A stretch of DNA of 64,000 nucleotides from Fictibacillus arsenicus (GTDB taxonomy: Bacteria; Bacillota; Bacilli; Bacillales; Fictibacillaceae): assembly GCF_001642935.1 (NCBI RefSeq), contig NZ_CP016761.1, positions 682,001 through 746,000 of the forward strand, in the 5' to 3' direction. Position 1 is the first letter of the stretch, and every line of letters starts with the position of its first letter. The notes beneath the pieces were generated by a model. It was not told the origin of the DNA. It was given only the letters and a program-made list of their open reading frames with translations, and ran no database searches. This document shows, one piece after another, positions 35,612 through 44,610 of the stretch. The translations under genes and the position numbers were made by a program.

Positions 35612-36007
35612 ATGAAACCAGGCATGGAGGTTGGTCAAAAAGCCACCATTACAGCTACAGTGACACCCGATATGTTTGCTCAATTTGAAGGTAAGCTGGT
35701 TCACCCGGCATATTCAACGGTCAGCATGGTCTACCATATGGAATGGGCAGCAAGACAGATCATATTGCCATATCTTGAAGATCATGAAGAAGGTATTGGC
35801 GGAGGTGTAGCCGCAAAACATATGTCGCCGACACCTGAAGGCGCAGAACTAATTGTCACAGCTACATTACGCGAAATAAAAGGTAAAGCAGTTATATGCG
35901 ATGTTACCGTTCATAATGGAAAAGCACTTGCAGGTGAAGGTGAAGTTACTCAATATATCCTGCCAAGAACAGCGATCTCACAAAAAATTGAAGAAATGAA
36001 AGTTTAA
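35612..36007 (+). CDS. Hot-dog thioesterase, FlK-like
   Basis: 131 residues: MKPGMEVGQKATITATVT at the start, then HPAYSTVSMVYHMEWAAR and a beta-rich second half. This resembles the fluoroacetyl-CoA thioesterase (FlK) family of hot-dog proteins, which hydrolyse small acyl-CoA esters. It precedes the phenylalanine dehydrogenase operon by 93 bases; release of phenylacetate from phenylacetyl-CoA or protection from a toxic CoA ester would fit, but the substrate is unknown. Confidence 0.8.
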   Translation: MKPGMEVGQKATITATVTPDMFAQFEGKLVHPAYSTVSMVYHMEWAARQIILPYLEDHEEGIGGGVAAKHMSPTPEGAELIVTATLREIKGKAVICDVTVHNGKALAGEGEVTQYILPRTAISQKIEEMKV

Positions 36008-36024
36008 ATTTTTTTAACTGAAAA

Positions 36025-36038
36025 TGAAAGCGCTTTCA
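36025..36038. promoter_or_regulatory. cre site upstream of the phenylalanine dehydrogenase operon
   Basis: TGAAAGCGCTTTCA, a perfect palindrome and full match to TGWNANCGNTNWCA, 62 bases before the start codon. Confidence 0.8.
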
Positions 36039-36100
36039 CTTTAAAGCAGCAAAGCAAAAAAGAATCAAAGCGAAATAGAGACACACTAGGGGGATTCAGC

Positions 36101-37201
36101 ATGTTTGAAAAAATATCACAGCACGAGCAAGTCGTATTTTGTAATGATCCATCCACAGGTCTTAATGCGATTATCGCAATACATAATACAACCCTTGGAC
36201 CAGCTCTTGGCGGATGCAGAATGAGACCTTATTCATCTGTTGATGAGGCACTTGAAGATGTACTGCGCCTTTCAAAGGGCATGACGTACAAATGTGCAGG
36301 AGCGGATGTTGACTTTGGAGGAGGGAAGTCCGTTATTATTGGCGACCCTACATCAGAAAGAACTCCAGAATTGTTCCGTGCATTCGGCCAGTTCGTTGAT
36401 TCATTAAACGGACGTTTTTATACGGGTACTGACATGGGAACGACGCCAGACGATTTTGTTCATGCTCTAAAAGAAACAAACTGCATCGTTGGTGTTCCTG
36501 AAGAATATGGCGGCAGCGGTGACTCTTCGGTACCTACAGCACAAGGGGTTATCTATGGACTGCAAGCTACGATTCAAACCCTTGAAGGAACTGACGAGCT
36601 CGCAGGAAAATCTTACTCCATTCAAGGCTTAGGAAAAGTTGGATTTAAAGTAGCAGAGCAGCTATTGGCAGCTGGTGCACAAATTTACGTAACAGACATT
36701 AACGAAAAAGCACTGAAACAGATTCAAGAAAGAGCTGAACTGCTTCCAGGCAATGCAGAAGTGGTTGATGGCAGTGACATCTACGGAGTAGACGCAGATA
36801 TTTTCATTCCTTGCGCACTTGGCGGAATCATCCATGACGAGACGATTGAACAGCTTAAGGTTAAAGCGATTGTTGGGAGTGCGAACAACCAGCTTCTAGA
36901 AGATAAGCATGGCTTATACCTGCAGCAAAAAGGAATTCTATATGGTCCTGACTATATCGTAAATGCAGGCGGATTGATCCAGGTTGCAGATGAACTTTAC
37001 GGACCAAACAAAGCTCGTGTACTGACAAAGACGAGAGCGATTTATGACAGCTTGATCCAGATTTACAGCGAAAGCACGAAGAACAGTATTTCGACTATGG
37101 AAGCGGCTAACCGTTTTTGTGAAGAAAAATTAGCAGCCCGTTCAAAACGAAACAGCTTCTTTGCTCATAACAGAAGACCTAAATGGCAGGTTCGAAACTA
37201 A
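36101..37201 (+). CDS. pdh: Phenylalanine dehydrogenase
   Basis: 366 residues of the Glu/Leu/Phe/Val dehydrogenase family. It deaminates L-phenylalanine to phenylpyruvate with NAD. Marks include [32 protein letters not shown] with the catalytic lysines, the NAD motif GLGKVG (about residue 176) and [18 protein letters not shown]. The C-terminal NSFF-RRPKW ending is what I recall for bacillar phenylalanine dehydrogenases rather than leucine dehydrogenases. It heads an operon with a 2-oxoacid dehydrogenase complex, 14 bases upstream of E1 alpha. Confidence 0.85.
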   Translation: MFEKISQHEQVVFCNDPSTGLNAIIAIHNTTLGPALGGCRMRPYSSVDEALEDVLRLSKGMTYKCAGADVDFGGGKSVIIGDPTSERTPELFRAFGQFVDSLNGRFYTGTDMGTTPDDFVHALKETNCIVGVPEEYGGSGDSSVPTAQGVIYGLQATIQTLEGTDELAGKSYSIQGLGKVGFKVAEQLLAAGAQIYVTDINEKALKQIQERAELLPGNAEVVDGSDIYGVDADIFIPCALGGIIHDETIEQLKVKAIVGSANNQLLEDKHGLYLQQKGILYGPDYIVNAGGLIQVADELYGPNKARVLTKTRAIYDSLIQIYSESTKNSISTMEAANRFCEEKLAARSKRNSFFAHNRRPKWQVRN

Positions 37202-37215
37202 GGAGGGATTCATTC

Positions 37216-38280
37216 ATGGAAAAGCTATTTCCGAAATTGCAGATTATTAATGAAAACGGGGAATGGAACGACGAAACATACCGAAGTGAAATAACAGAAG
37301 AACTGACAAAAGAACTTTATAAAAAAATGCTTCGTTCCCGTCTGTTTGACCGTAAAGGTGTTAACCTGCAGCGTCAAGGGCGAATCGGGACATATGTACC
37401 TTTTGAAGGACAGGAAGCTTCACAGATTGGCAGTGCTTTGGCGATGGGAGAAGGCGACTGGATGTTCCCGACTTATCGTGATCATGCGGCGACGATGACA
37501 TTTGGCCACTCATTAAAAACACTTTTTCTTTATTGGAAAGGCCGTCAAGAAGGCTGTATCCCTCCTGAAGGAAAGAACATATTCCCGCCGGCGGTCCCGA
37601 TCGCATCTCAGCTTTTACATGCGACGGGTACTGCGTGGGCTGAAAAGCTTAAAGGAACGGACCGGGCTTCCATCGTTTATTTTGGAGACGGTGCAACATC
37701 AGAAGGAGATTTTCATGAAGGATTGAACTTTGCGAGTGTATTCAATGCTCCTGTTGTTTTCTTTAATCAAAACAACGGTTTTGCGATTTCAGTTCCGATC
37801 GAAAAACAGATGAAAAGTAAAACGATCGCTCAAAAAGCGGTTGCTTATGAGATGGAAGGAGTACGTTTGGATGGCAACGATGTGTTTGCGGTCTACTTCC
37901 ACACACGCACAGCGGTTGAACGTGCAAGAAAAGGCGAAGGCCCGACATTGATCGAGTCTGTTACTTGGCGTTATGGAGCGCATACGACAGCTGATGACCC
38001 CTCGAAGTATAGAGACCAGAACGAGTCAGCGACAAGGCGTGAAAAGACAGATCCTATTCTTCGACTTGAGCGCTTTATGAAAAATGAAAACATTTGGGAT
38101 GAAAAATGGGCAGAAGAGCTGCACGAGTCTTTAACAGCTGAGATTGAAGCAGCAGTAAAAGAGATGGAAGAGACTCCGGCACCACATTATAACGATGTAT
38201 TTGATCATGTGTTTGCGGAGAATCCTTGGCCGATTGAAAGCCAAAAAGAAGCATATGCACATTCAAGAGGTGATCGCTAA
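37216..38280 (+). CDS. 2-oxoacid dehydrogenase E1 alpha subunit
   Basis: 354 residues from ATG 37216 (RBS AAGGAGGGA). Thiamine diphosphate motif GDGATSEGDFHEGLNFASV to NQNN begins near residue 158, with the loop regions YGAHTTADDPSKYRD after it. Sequence type is pyruvate or branched-chain 2-oxoacid dehydrogenase E1 alpha. The preceding phenylalanine dehydrogenase gene suggests phenylpyruvate as substrate. One-base overlap with E1 beta (TAATG). Confidence 0.9.
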   Translation: MEKLFPKLQIINENGEWNDETYRSEITEELTKELYKKMLRSRLFDRKGVNLQRQGRIGTYVPFEGQEASQIGSALAMGEGDWMFPTYRDHAATMTFGHSLKTLFLYWKGRQEGCIPPEGKNIFPPAVPIASQLLHATGTAWAEKLKGTDRASIVYFGDGATSEGDFHEGLNFASVFNAPVVFFNQNNGFAISVPIEKQMKSKTIAQKAVAYEMEGVRLDGNDVFAVYFHTRTAVERARKGEGPTLIESVTWRYGAHTTADDPSKYRDQNESATRREKTDPILRLERFMKNENIWDEKWAEELHESLTAEIEAAVKEMEETPAPHYNDVFDHVFAENPWPIESQKEAYAHSRGDR

Positions 38281-39275
38281 TGACAACGGCAGTAGATACG
38301 AAAAAGTTAACGATGGTTCAAGCCGTGACAGACGGCATGCGCGTCATGATGAAAGAACATGAAAATGTAATTGTGCTTGGAGAAGACGTTGGGCAGAATG
38401 GCGGCGTATTCCGGGCAACTGACGGACTGGTTAGTGAGTTCGGCGAGAAAAGAGTAATAGATACACCGCTTGCAGAGTCTGGAATTATTGGTACGTCGAT
38501 CGGTCTTGCGATGAACGGGTTTAAACCAATCGCTGAAATGCAGTTCTTAGGGTTCATCTATCCAGCCTTTAACCAGATCATGACACACGCTTCGAGAATC
38601 CGTGCAAGAACGCTAGGTCATTTTACAGTACCTATGGTTATCCGTGCACCGTTTGGAGCAGGAGTGCGTGCACCTGAAATCCACTCTGATTCTGTTGAAG
38701 CACTTTTTACCGGAATGCCTGGAATGAAAGTTGTTGTTCCATCTAATCCTTATGATGCAAAAGGAATGCTGATCTCTGCAATCGAAGATCCTGATCCAGT
38801 GCTATTCCTGGAGCCGATGCGTTGCTACAGAAGCACGAAGATGGATGTGCCTGAAGGAAAGTACAATGTTCCTCTAGGGAAAGCTGCTCGTCTGCAAGAG
38901 GGAAGCGACGTTTCCGTTTTTGCATATGGAGCCATGATTGACGTTGTGACAAAAGCAGCAAAATCCGCAGAAGAAAAGGGGATCAAGTGTGATGTGATCG
39001 ATCTTCGCACGCTTTATCCGCTTGATAAAGACATGATTGCAGAGAGTGTCCAGAAGACTGGCCGCGCTGTTATCGTTCACGAAGCACCGGGAACTGGCGG
39101 ACTTGGTGAGACGATCATGTCACTGATTAACGATACTTCATTCTTATACATGAAAGCACCTGTTGAGCGTGTGACTGGTTTTGATACACCAGTACCGATG
39201 TTCGCTCTTGAAGACCACTACCTGCCGAGTGCAGATCGTGTAGTTCAGGCAATCGAGAAAGTCACTCAATTTTAG
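38280..39275 (+). CDS. 2-oxoacid dehydrogenase E1 beta subunit
   Basis: 331 residues. Transketolase-like pyrimidine domain (VLGEDVGQNGGVFRATDGL, then DTPLAESGIIGTSIGLA) and C-terminal transketolase domain. With E1 alpha it forms the decarboxylating alpha2-beta2 enzyme. Coupled by overlap to E1 alpha and 12 bases before E2. Confidence 0.92.
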   Translation: MTTAVDTKKLTMVQAVTDGMRVMMKEHENVIVLGEDVGQNGGVFRATDGLVSEFGEKRVIDTPLAESGIIGTSIGLAMNGFKPIAEMQFLGFIYPAFNQIMTHASRIRARTLGHFTVPMVIRAPFGAGVRAPEIHSDSVEALFTGMPGMKVVVPSNPYDAKGMLISAIEDPDPVLFLEPMRCYRSTKMDVPEGKYNVPLGKAARLQEGSDVSVFAYGAMIDVVTKAAKSAEEKGIKCDVIDLRTLYPLDKDMIAESVQKTGRAVIVHEAPGTGGLGETIMSLINDTSFLYMKAPVERVTGFDTPVPMFALEDHYLPSADRVVQAIEKVTQF

Positions 39276-39287
39276 GAGGTGGAACAA

Positions 39288-40565
39288 ATGGTAGAAGTGA
39301 AACTGCATGATATTGGAGAAGGCATGCATGAAGGGGAAGTCATCCACTTTTTCGTAAAAGCGGGGGATACGGTTAAGATCGACCAGCCGCTTGTCGAAGT
39401 GCAAACGGACAAAGTGACCGCTGAACTTCCTTCACCTGCAGCAGGCACCATTAAGGACATCAAAGTAAAAGAAGGAGACGTTGTGACAGTAGGTTCTGTT
39501 ATATTAACGATCGAAGCGTCTTCATCAGCACCATCTGAGAAAAGAGCAGAAGAACCTGCGAACGTTCAGGAACAGCCTGTAGTAGATAAGATCGTAGCTG
39601 TACCTAAGAATACAGTATTTGCAGGTGGAATCGCTACGCTTAACAAACGTGTTCTCGCTGCGCCTTTTACAAGAAAGATCGCACGTGAAAACGGTGTTGA
39701 TATCGAACAGATCCTCGGCACTGGACCTGGAGGACGCGTTACGGATCAGGACGTTAATAACTTTATTGAGAATGGTTCTGCCTCTACAGTTAAAGAGGAA
39801 GCTGGAAACCATACTGCAGACGACAGTAAGACTGAAGCACCTTCTTATACTGCAAAAGATGCAGAGGAGATTCCGTTTAAAGGACGCAGAAAACAGATTG
39901 CGAAAAAGATGGTTCAATCTCTTGCGACAATTCCGCATGTTACACACTTTGAAGAAATCGATGTAACAGCTGTAATGGATCTGAAGAAGCAGCTGAAAGC
40001 GATGGACCCAGAGAATAAGCGGGGAATGAACGTTTCTGTTGCGGCATTTTTCGTAAAAGCGATTCAGATTGCTCTGAAGGACTTCCCGATTTTCAATGCG
40101 AAGCTTGATGAAGAAAAAGAAGTGATCCGACTTGAGAAGAACGTGAATATCGGAATCGCAACAGATTCTGATGAAGGCTTGATCGTACCGGTTATATCAC
40201 ATGTGGAGCAGCGCAACGTAAGAGACATTGCAGTGGATATGAAAGATAAGATCACAAGAGCGAAAACAAACAAGTTAAAAGGATCAGATATGACTGGCGG
40301 AACATTTACGATTTCGAACGTTGGGCCTCTTGGATCAATCGCAGCAACACCGATTATTAACCATCCGGAAGTTGCGCTGATGGCTTTCCATAAAACGAAG
40401 AAAACGCCTGTTGTGCTTGGAAACGAGATTGTGATTCGTTCGATGATGAATGTATCTATGTCGTTTGACCACCGTGTAGCAGATGGGGCGACTGCTGTTA
40501 TGTTCACGAACCGTGTAAAAGAACTCATCGAGAACCCTTACTTCATGACACTGGAGCTGATATAA
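39288..40565 (+). CDS. Dihydrolipoamide acyltransferase (E2)
   Basis: 425 residues from ATG 39288 (RBS TAGGAGGTGG). Lipoyl domain 1-80 with the lipoylated Lys in QTDKVTAELPSP. Then a short linker, an E3-binding domain (AAPFTRKIARENGVDIEQI to GPGGRVTDQDV) at about 125-160, and the acyltransferase domain with the HxxxDG motif HRVADG near residue 395. It transfers the acyl group to CoA; with phenylpyruvate this would give phenylacetyl-CoA. LplJ, encoded at 17260, could lipoylate it. Confidence 0.92.
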   Translation: MVEVKLHDIGEGMHEGEVIHFFVKAGDTVKIDQPLVEVQTDKVTAELPSPAAGTIKDIKVKEGDVVTVGSVILTIEASSSAPSEKRAEEPANVQEQPVVDKIVAVPKNTVFAGGIATLNKRVLAAPFTRKIARENGVDIEQILGTGPGGRVTDQDVNNFIENGSASTVKEEAGNHTADDSKTEAPSYTAKDAEEIPFKGRRKQIAKKMVQSLATIPHVTHFEEIDVTAVMDLKKQLKAMDPENKRGMNVSVAAFFVKAIQIALKDFPIFNAKLDEEKEVIRLEKNVNIGIATDSDEGLIVPVISHVEQRNVRDIAVDMKDKITRAKTNKLKGSDMTGGTFTISNVGPLGSIAATPIINHPEVALMAFHKTKKTPVVLGNEIVIRSMMNVSMSFDHRVADGATAVMFTNRVKELIENPYFMTLELI

Positions 40566-41999
40566 ATGGTTGTAGGTGACTTTGCAACAAAACGACAGCT
40601 GGTTATTATCGGAGGAGGACCTGGCGGCTATCATGCTGCGATCCGTGCGGCTCAGCTGGGACTCGAAGTAACGCTGATCGAAAAAGAAAAGCTTGGCGGC
40701 GTTTGTCTTCATAAAGGATGCATCCCTTCAAAGAGCTTAACTCAAACAGCGGCTAATTTTTCCGGGCTGTCTCATTATAAACTAATGGGCATATCGGTAC
40801 CTGAAGCGACTTTCGAATATGGAACCTTTACAAACTACTATTCTTCTGTTGTAACGGGACTGCAAAAAGGTGTTGAAGCACTTATTAAAGCTAATAAGAT
40901 TGAACACTTAACAGGTTCAGCTTCCTTCATGTCAGGTGAGAGAATCGGCATCGATTCCGGTCACCATTTTGAGATGTATGAATTTGAACATGCATTGATC
41001 GCAACGGGAAGCAGTCCGTTATTGCCGAAACAGACAAAACTATCAAACCGGGTAATGACGCCTCATACTTTATGGGAGTTGAATGAGCTGCCAGCGAGTC
41101 TTGTCGTTTACGGTGAAGATTATTTCGCATTGGAAGCGGCAATGGCTTATAAACAGCTCGGAAGTGAAGTTACCTTGATTACTCCGGCTGATGGATTCAG
41201 CTTAGACAGCGGGATCGAAAAAGAACTGCTGCGAGTTTTAAAGAAAAGTAAGGTTAAAGTGTTCAAGAATCATCAGTGGGAAAGTGCAGAGGAAACGGCT
41301 GATACTGTTGCAGTGACATTGACAAAGGATGCTGAAGAAAAAGTTTCTATAGATGCTTCTCATGTGCTTTATGCAGCCGGTTATTCACCAAATGTTGAGG
41401 GACTTGGGCTCGAAGCAATCAATGTGGAACGTGATGAGAACGGATTTATCGTCGTAAATGAGCACAGCCAGACGAGTGTATCCAATATCTATGCAGCAGG
41501 TGATTGTACGATTGGCATGAAGCTCGCTTCAAAAGCAATCAAACAAGGAAAAACAGCAGCTGAACATATGTCAGGTCTATCTTCGGCATTCAATTTGAGT
41601 TTAGTACCTTATGTGGTTCATACAAATCCGCCGATCGCAACAGTAGGTCTGACGGAAGAACAAGCAAAGAGTGAAGGATATGAAGTTAAAACCGGTCAGT
41701 TCTCAATGAGCGGAAACGGATTTGCTTCTATTCTAGGTCAAAAAGAAGGTCTTGCGAAGATGATAATCGACGCAAAGACAGATGTAATTCTCGGAATTCA
41801 CATGATGGGTGCAGGTGCTGTTGATATGATTCAAGCAGGAACTTACGCACTGGAGATGGTTGCGCGTGAGGAAGATCTTGCTTATCCGGTCTATGCGCAT
41901 CCAGCTTTAAATGAAGCATGGCTTGAGGCTATTGAAAGTGTGAGCGGAAAAGCAATTCATGTTCCGCCAGCACGGAAAAAAGAGAAAAGTACAGTCTAA
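40566..41999 (+). CDS. Dihydrolipoamide dehydrogenase (E3), unusual NAD motif
   Basis: 477 residues starting at the base after the E2 stop. FAD motif GGGPGGYHAA (16-25), redox-active disulfide GGVCLHKGCIPSK (Cys43 and Cys48), second FAD site IYAAGDC and the C-terminal His-Glu of the active site in HPALNE. The internal NAD-binding motif, normally GGGxIGLE, is here YGEDYFALEAA, lacking the glycines. It may be a diverged E3 with low activity or altered cofactor use; the genome probably has another E3. A terminator follows. Confidence 0.9.
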   Translation: MVVGDFATKRQLVIIGGGPGGYHAAIRAAQLGLEVTLIEKEKLGGVCLHKGCIPSKSLTQTAANFSGLSHYKLMGISVPEATFEYGTFTNYYSSVVTGLQKGVEALIKANKIEHLTGSASFMSGERIGIDSGHHFEMYEFEHALIATGSSPLLPKQTKLSNRVMTPHTLWELNELPASLVVYGEDYFALEAAMAYKQLGSEVTLITPADGFSLDSGIEKELLRVLKKSKVKVFKNHQWESAEETADTVAVTLTKDAEEKVSIDASHVLYAAGYSPNVEGLGLEAINVERDENGFIVVNEHSQTSVSNIYAAGDCTIGMKLASKAIKQGKTAAEHMSGLSSAFNLSLVPYVVHTNPPIATVGLTEEQAKSEGYEVKTGQFSMSGNGFASILGQKEGLAKMIIDAKTDVILGIHMMGAGAVDMIQAGTYALEMVAREEDLAYPVYAHPALNEAWLEAIESVSGKAIHVPPARKKEKSTV

Positions 42000-42000
42000 G

Positions 42001-42027
42001 AAAAGCGGTCTTATAGGCCGCTTTTTT
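42001..42027 (+). terminator. Intrinsic terminator of the 2-oxoacid dehydrogenase operon
   Basis: Stem AAAAGCGG with CCGCTTTT, then T run. Confidence 0.85.
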
Positions 42028-42047
42028 ATATGTTGTTTCGAAAGATA

Positions 42048-42063
42048 TTAAACAGCTGTTTAA
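42048..42063. promoter_or_regulatory. Perfect 16-bp palindrome TTAAACAGCTGTTTAA
   Basis: Same arms as the site at 26372 (TTAAACA-N2-TGTTTAA). It lies 113 bases before the MurG-like start, in the promoter region. Candidate operator. Confidence 0.5.
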
Positions 42064-42175
42064 CAGTAAAGAATCATACAGCTGCTATTTTCTTTTTTCG
42101 GCAACATATATTAAAATGGCGATAAGATTAAATCCGCTGCAGCTTGCGGATAAACAAAGAAGTGAGGAATGCAGT

Positions 42176-43240
42176 TTGAAGAAACTAGTTTTAACCGGCG
42201 GTGGTTCTGCTGGACACGTAACCCCGCATTTAGCATTAATACCTAAATTAAAAAAAATGGGATGGGACCTTCATTACATCGGTTCTGTTGATGGAATAGA
42301 GAAAAGTTTAATAGAAGAAGGAACGAATGTACCGTATTACGGAATTTCAAGCGGTAAATTAAGGCGTTATTTTGATTTGAAAAATATAAAAGATCCGTTT
42401 AAAGTAGCCGCAGGTGTGGCCCAGGCTTATTTGAAACTTGGAAAGATCAAACCTGATGCAGTATTTTCTAAAGGAGGATTCGTTGCAGTGCCTGTAGTTA
42501 TTGCGGCATGGCTGCGAAAGATTCCTGTGTACATTCATGAATCGGATATTACCCCAGGACTTGCTAACAAGATCTCATCTAAATTTGCTTCTAAGATTTT
42601 TGTGACATTTGATGAAGCGAAAAAGCATTTTGCTGCAGGGCAAGCCATAGTAACGGGTTCACCTATTCGTGATGAGCTTCTGCAAGGATCAAATGAGAAA
42701 GGTCTATCTTTCTTAGGGTTTAGAAGCCACTTGCCAGTATTAACGATAATGGGAGGAAGCTTAGGTGCCCGCAAGATCAATGAAGCAGTAAGAGAATCTC
42801 TCCCTGAGCTGCTTCGTTCTTATCAGATCGTGCATATATGCGGAAAAGGAAACTTGGATCAGAATCTAAATCATACAGAAGGATACCGCCAGTTTGAGTA
42901 CATTCAAAAAGAATTGCCGGATGTAGTGGCGGCAACAGATTTTGTGATTTCACGTGCGGGTTCAAATAGTATTTTTGAATGGCTCACACTAAAAATTCCA
43001 ATGCTGTTAATCCCTTTGACAAGAGCCGCGAGCCGCGGTGACCAGATTTTAAATGCACAATCTTTTGAAAAACAAGGATTTTGCCACGTGCTGTACGAAG
43101 AAGATTTAACAAAAGAAACGCTCCTGCAGTCTTTAAAGCAGCTTAAAGCTGATAAAGACAACATGCAGCGAAACATGGAGAGCTTCAAAGCCTCTGATAG
43201 CGTAGACCTTATTTTGCGAACAATCACTAGCGGTAAATAA
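42176..43240 (+). CDS. MurG-like UDP-GlcNAc transferase paralogue
   Basis: 354 residues from TTG 42176 (GTGAGGAATG upstream). GT28 fold: the N-terminal loop [16 protein letters not shown], then [15 protein letters not shown], the C-terminal [11 protein letters not shown] and the donor site [12 protein letters not shown] with [10 protein letters not shown]. MurG adds GlcNAc to lipid I. The gene is not in a division-cell-wall cluster, so it is probably the second MurG found in some bacilli rather than the main one. Motifs are intact. Confidence 0.88.
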   Translation: MKKLVLTGGGSAGHVTPHLALIPKLKKMGWDLHYIGSVDGIEKSLIEEGTNVPYYGISSGKLRRYFDLKNIKDPFKVAAGVAQAYLKLGKIKPDAVFSKGGFVAVPVVIAAWLRKIPVYIHESDITPGLANKISSKFASKIFVTFDEAKKHFAAGQAIVTGSPIRDELLQGSNEKGLSFLGFRSHLPVLTIMGGSLGARKINEAVRESLPELLRSYQIVHICGKGNLDQNLNHTEGYRQFEYIQKELPDVVAATDFVISRAGSNSIFEWLTLKIPMLLIPLTRAASRGDQILNAQSFEKQGFCHVLYEEDLTKETLLQSLKQLKADKDNMQRNMESFKASDSVDLILRTITSGK

Positions 43241-43251
43241 ATTGTTTGAGA

Positions 43252-43290
43252 ATTGAAGGGGGTCTGTCCCCGGGACAGACCCCCTTCAAT
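43252..43290. repeat. Perfect 19-bp inverted repeat, hairpin after the MurG-like gene
   Basis: Arms of 19 bp run from ATTGAAGGGGG through TCTGTCCC and back with one central base. It begins 11 bases after the stop codon. It can act as a bidirectional terminator or mRNA 3' stabiliser although the T tail is weak. The size and GC content differ from ordinary terminators here. Confidence 0.85.
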
Positions 43291-43338
43291 TTATACACAA
43301 TTCCTGCACAAATCACACAGAATACGGAGATGAAGATT

Positions 43339-44064
43339 ATGTTGCCTAGTCCTGCAATTTCTAGCGAACAAACCCATGGTCTTTGGAAAAAGGGTATTCA
43401 AGCTGGACTGCCAATAGCAATCGGCTATATGCCCGTTGCTTTTACATTCGGTTTGCTTGCCAAAGCCGCGGGTTTAAGCCTTTTTGAAACGGTTGGCATG
43501 AGTATTATTGTATTTGCTGGTGCTTCACAATATATCGCTTTATCTATGATCGCGGCCGCAAGCGGGGCTGCTGAACTAATTCTAACGACTTTTATTATGA
43601 ACATCCGTCATTTGCTGATGAGTGCTTCTCTGAAAGAGCGTGCGGAAGATGAGCCAAAATGGCTTAAAGCAATATACGCTTTTTTTATAACCGACGAAAC
43701 CTTTTCAGTAGCGGCAACGTCTCAAGAAAAAAAATTAACGGGAAGCTATTTATTAGGACTCGGTCTAGCAGCATACAGCTCCTGGGTAGTATTTTCAGGT
43801 GCAGGGTATGTGATGGGCTCGGGACTGCCGGAATCACTTCAGGCCAGCATGGGTATTGCTCTGTATGCGATGTTCATCGCTCTGCTTGTACCTGCAGCTA
43901 AAAAAAGCCGTAAAGTCATTGCTCTAGCAGGAACAGCTGCAGTTCTGAACTCTTTATTTTCATTTATCCCTTTTCTTAGCGGCGGCTGGGGAATTATTTT
44001 ATCTACATTGATTGCAGCCGTTTCAATTGAGTTTTTTGTGAAGGGGGATGAGAGGAATGAATGA
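43339..44064 (+). CDS. azlC: AzlC-family branched-chain amino acid exporter, large subunit
   Basis: 241 residues from ATG 43339, with GGAGATGA upstream; ATG 43330 abuts the RBS. Family start GLPIAIGYMPVAFTFGLLA followed by membrane helices. With AzlD it exports branched-chain amino acids or related compounds. The azlD start overlaps its stop by eight bases. Confidence 0.9.
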   Translation: MLPSPAISSEQTHGLWKKGIQAGLPIAIGYMPVAFTFGLLAKAAGLSLFETVGMSIIVFAGASQYIALSMIAAASGAAELILTTFIMNIRHLLMSASLKERAEDEPKWLKAIYAFFITDETFSVAATSQEKKLTGSYLLGLGLAAYSSWVVFSGAGYVMGSGLPESLQASMGIALYAMFIALLVPAAKKSRKVIALAGTAAVLNSLFSFIPFLSGGWGIILSTLIAAVSIEFFVKGDERNE

Positions 44065-44362
44065 TAATCTGATTTGGGTAATTATAGGTATGGGCCTTGT
44101 TACGTACATTCCAAGAATGCTTCCACTCGTCCTGTTTCACACAAATAACTTGCATCCAAGAGTACAGGGGATATTGAAAAATGTTCCGTTTGCTATCTTA
44201 GGAGCGCTCATATTTCCAGGGGTGCTGACGATTAATCCGGATTCTGTGTTGTATGGTGTCATAGGGGCAGCAGCTGCCTTTATTGCAGCATGGCTGAACC
44301 TAAATGTTATTATCGTGGTGTTAGCCTCGATCTTAGTTTTATACGGTTATACATTTTTGTAG
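44057..44362 (+). CDS. azlD: AzlD-family exporter small subunit
   Basis: 101 residues from ATG 44057 (GGGGGA at 44043), three or four membrane helices, with GLVTYIPRMLPLVLF typical of AzlD. Overlaps azlC, so the two are coupled. Confidence 0.9.
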   Translation: MNDNLIWVIIGMGLVTYIPRMLPLVLFHTNNLHPRVQGILKNVPFAILGALIFPGVLTINPDSVLYGVIGAAAAFIAAWLNLNVIIVVLASILVLYGYTFL

Positions 44363-44404
44363 ACAATTGTCATAATTTACTTTATAAATAATTAACCTTA
44401 TTAA

Positions 44405-44434
44405 TTGATTTTCGGAAAACAGTGGGCGTATAAT
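44405..44434 (+). promoter_or_regulatory. Sigma-A promoter of the small membrane protein gene
   Basis: TTGATT, 18-bp spacer, TATAAT; 25 bases before the start codon. Confidence 0.7.
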
Positions 44435-44459
44435 CACAAGTAAAAGGAGGAGATTACTG

Positions 44460-44591
44460 ATGCCTCATTTACTTAGATTTGTACTTATAGGTTTATTTTC
44501 TATCTCAGCGCTTTCTGTATTATCATTTCAAGCCGTTGAAATTTTCCACGCTGTAACGGATATGGTACAATCATTTATCTACAAAGATTAA
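44460..44591 (+). CDS. Small membrane protein, 43 residues, unknown
   Basis: It begins MPHLLRFVLIGLFSISALS, a single hydrophobic helix, and continues into a possibly amphipathic tail (FQAVEIFHAVTDMVQSF). Support is strong for such a short gene: AAAGGAGG six bases before the ATG, a consensus promoter at 44405 and an intrinsic terminator starting 20 bases after the stop. I do not recognise the family. A monocistronic single-helix peptide could be a stress peptide, a regulator of a membrane protein or a toxin. Confidence 0.75.
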   Translation: MPHLLRFVLIGLFSISALSVLSFQAVEIFHAVTDMVQSFIYKD

Positions 44592-44610
44592 TGCTAAAAT
44601 TGTTTTTAAA

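Noticed and set aside
43246-43338. N-terminal extension of AzlC
   Set aside because: It covers the 19-bp hairpin and has no RBS; ATG 43339 with GGAGATGA is the better start.
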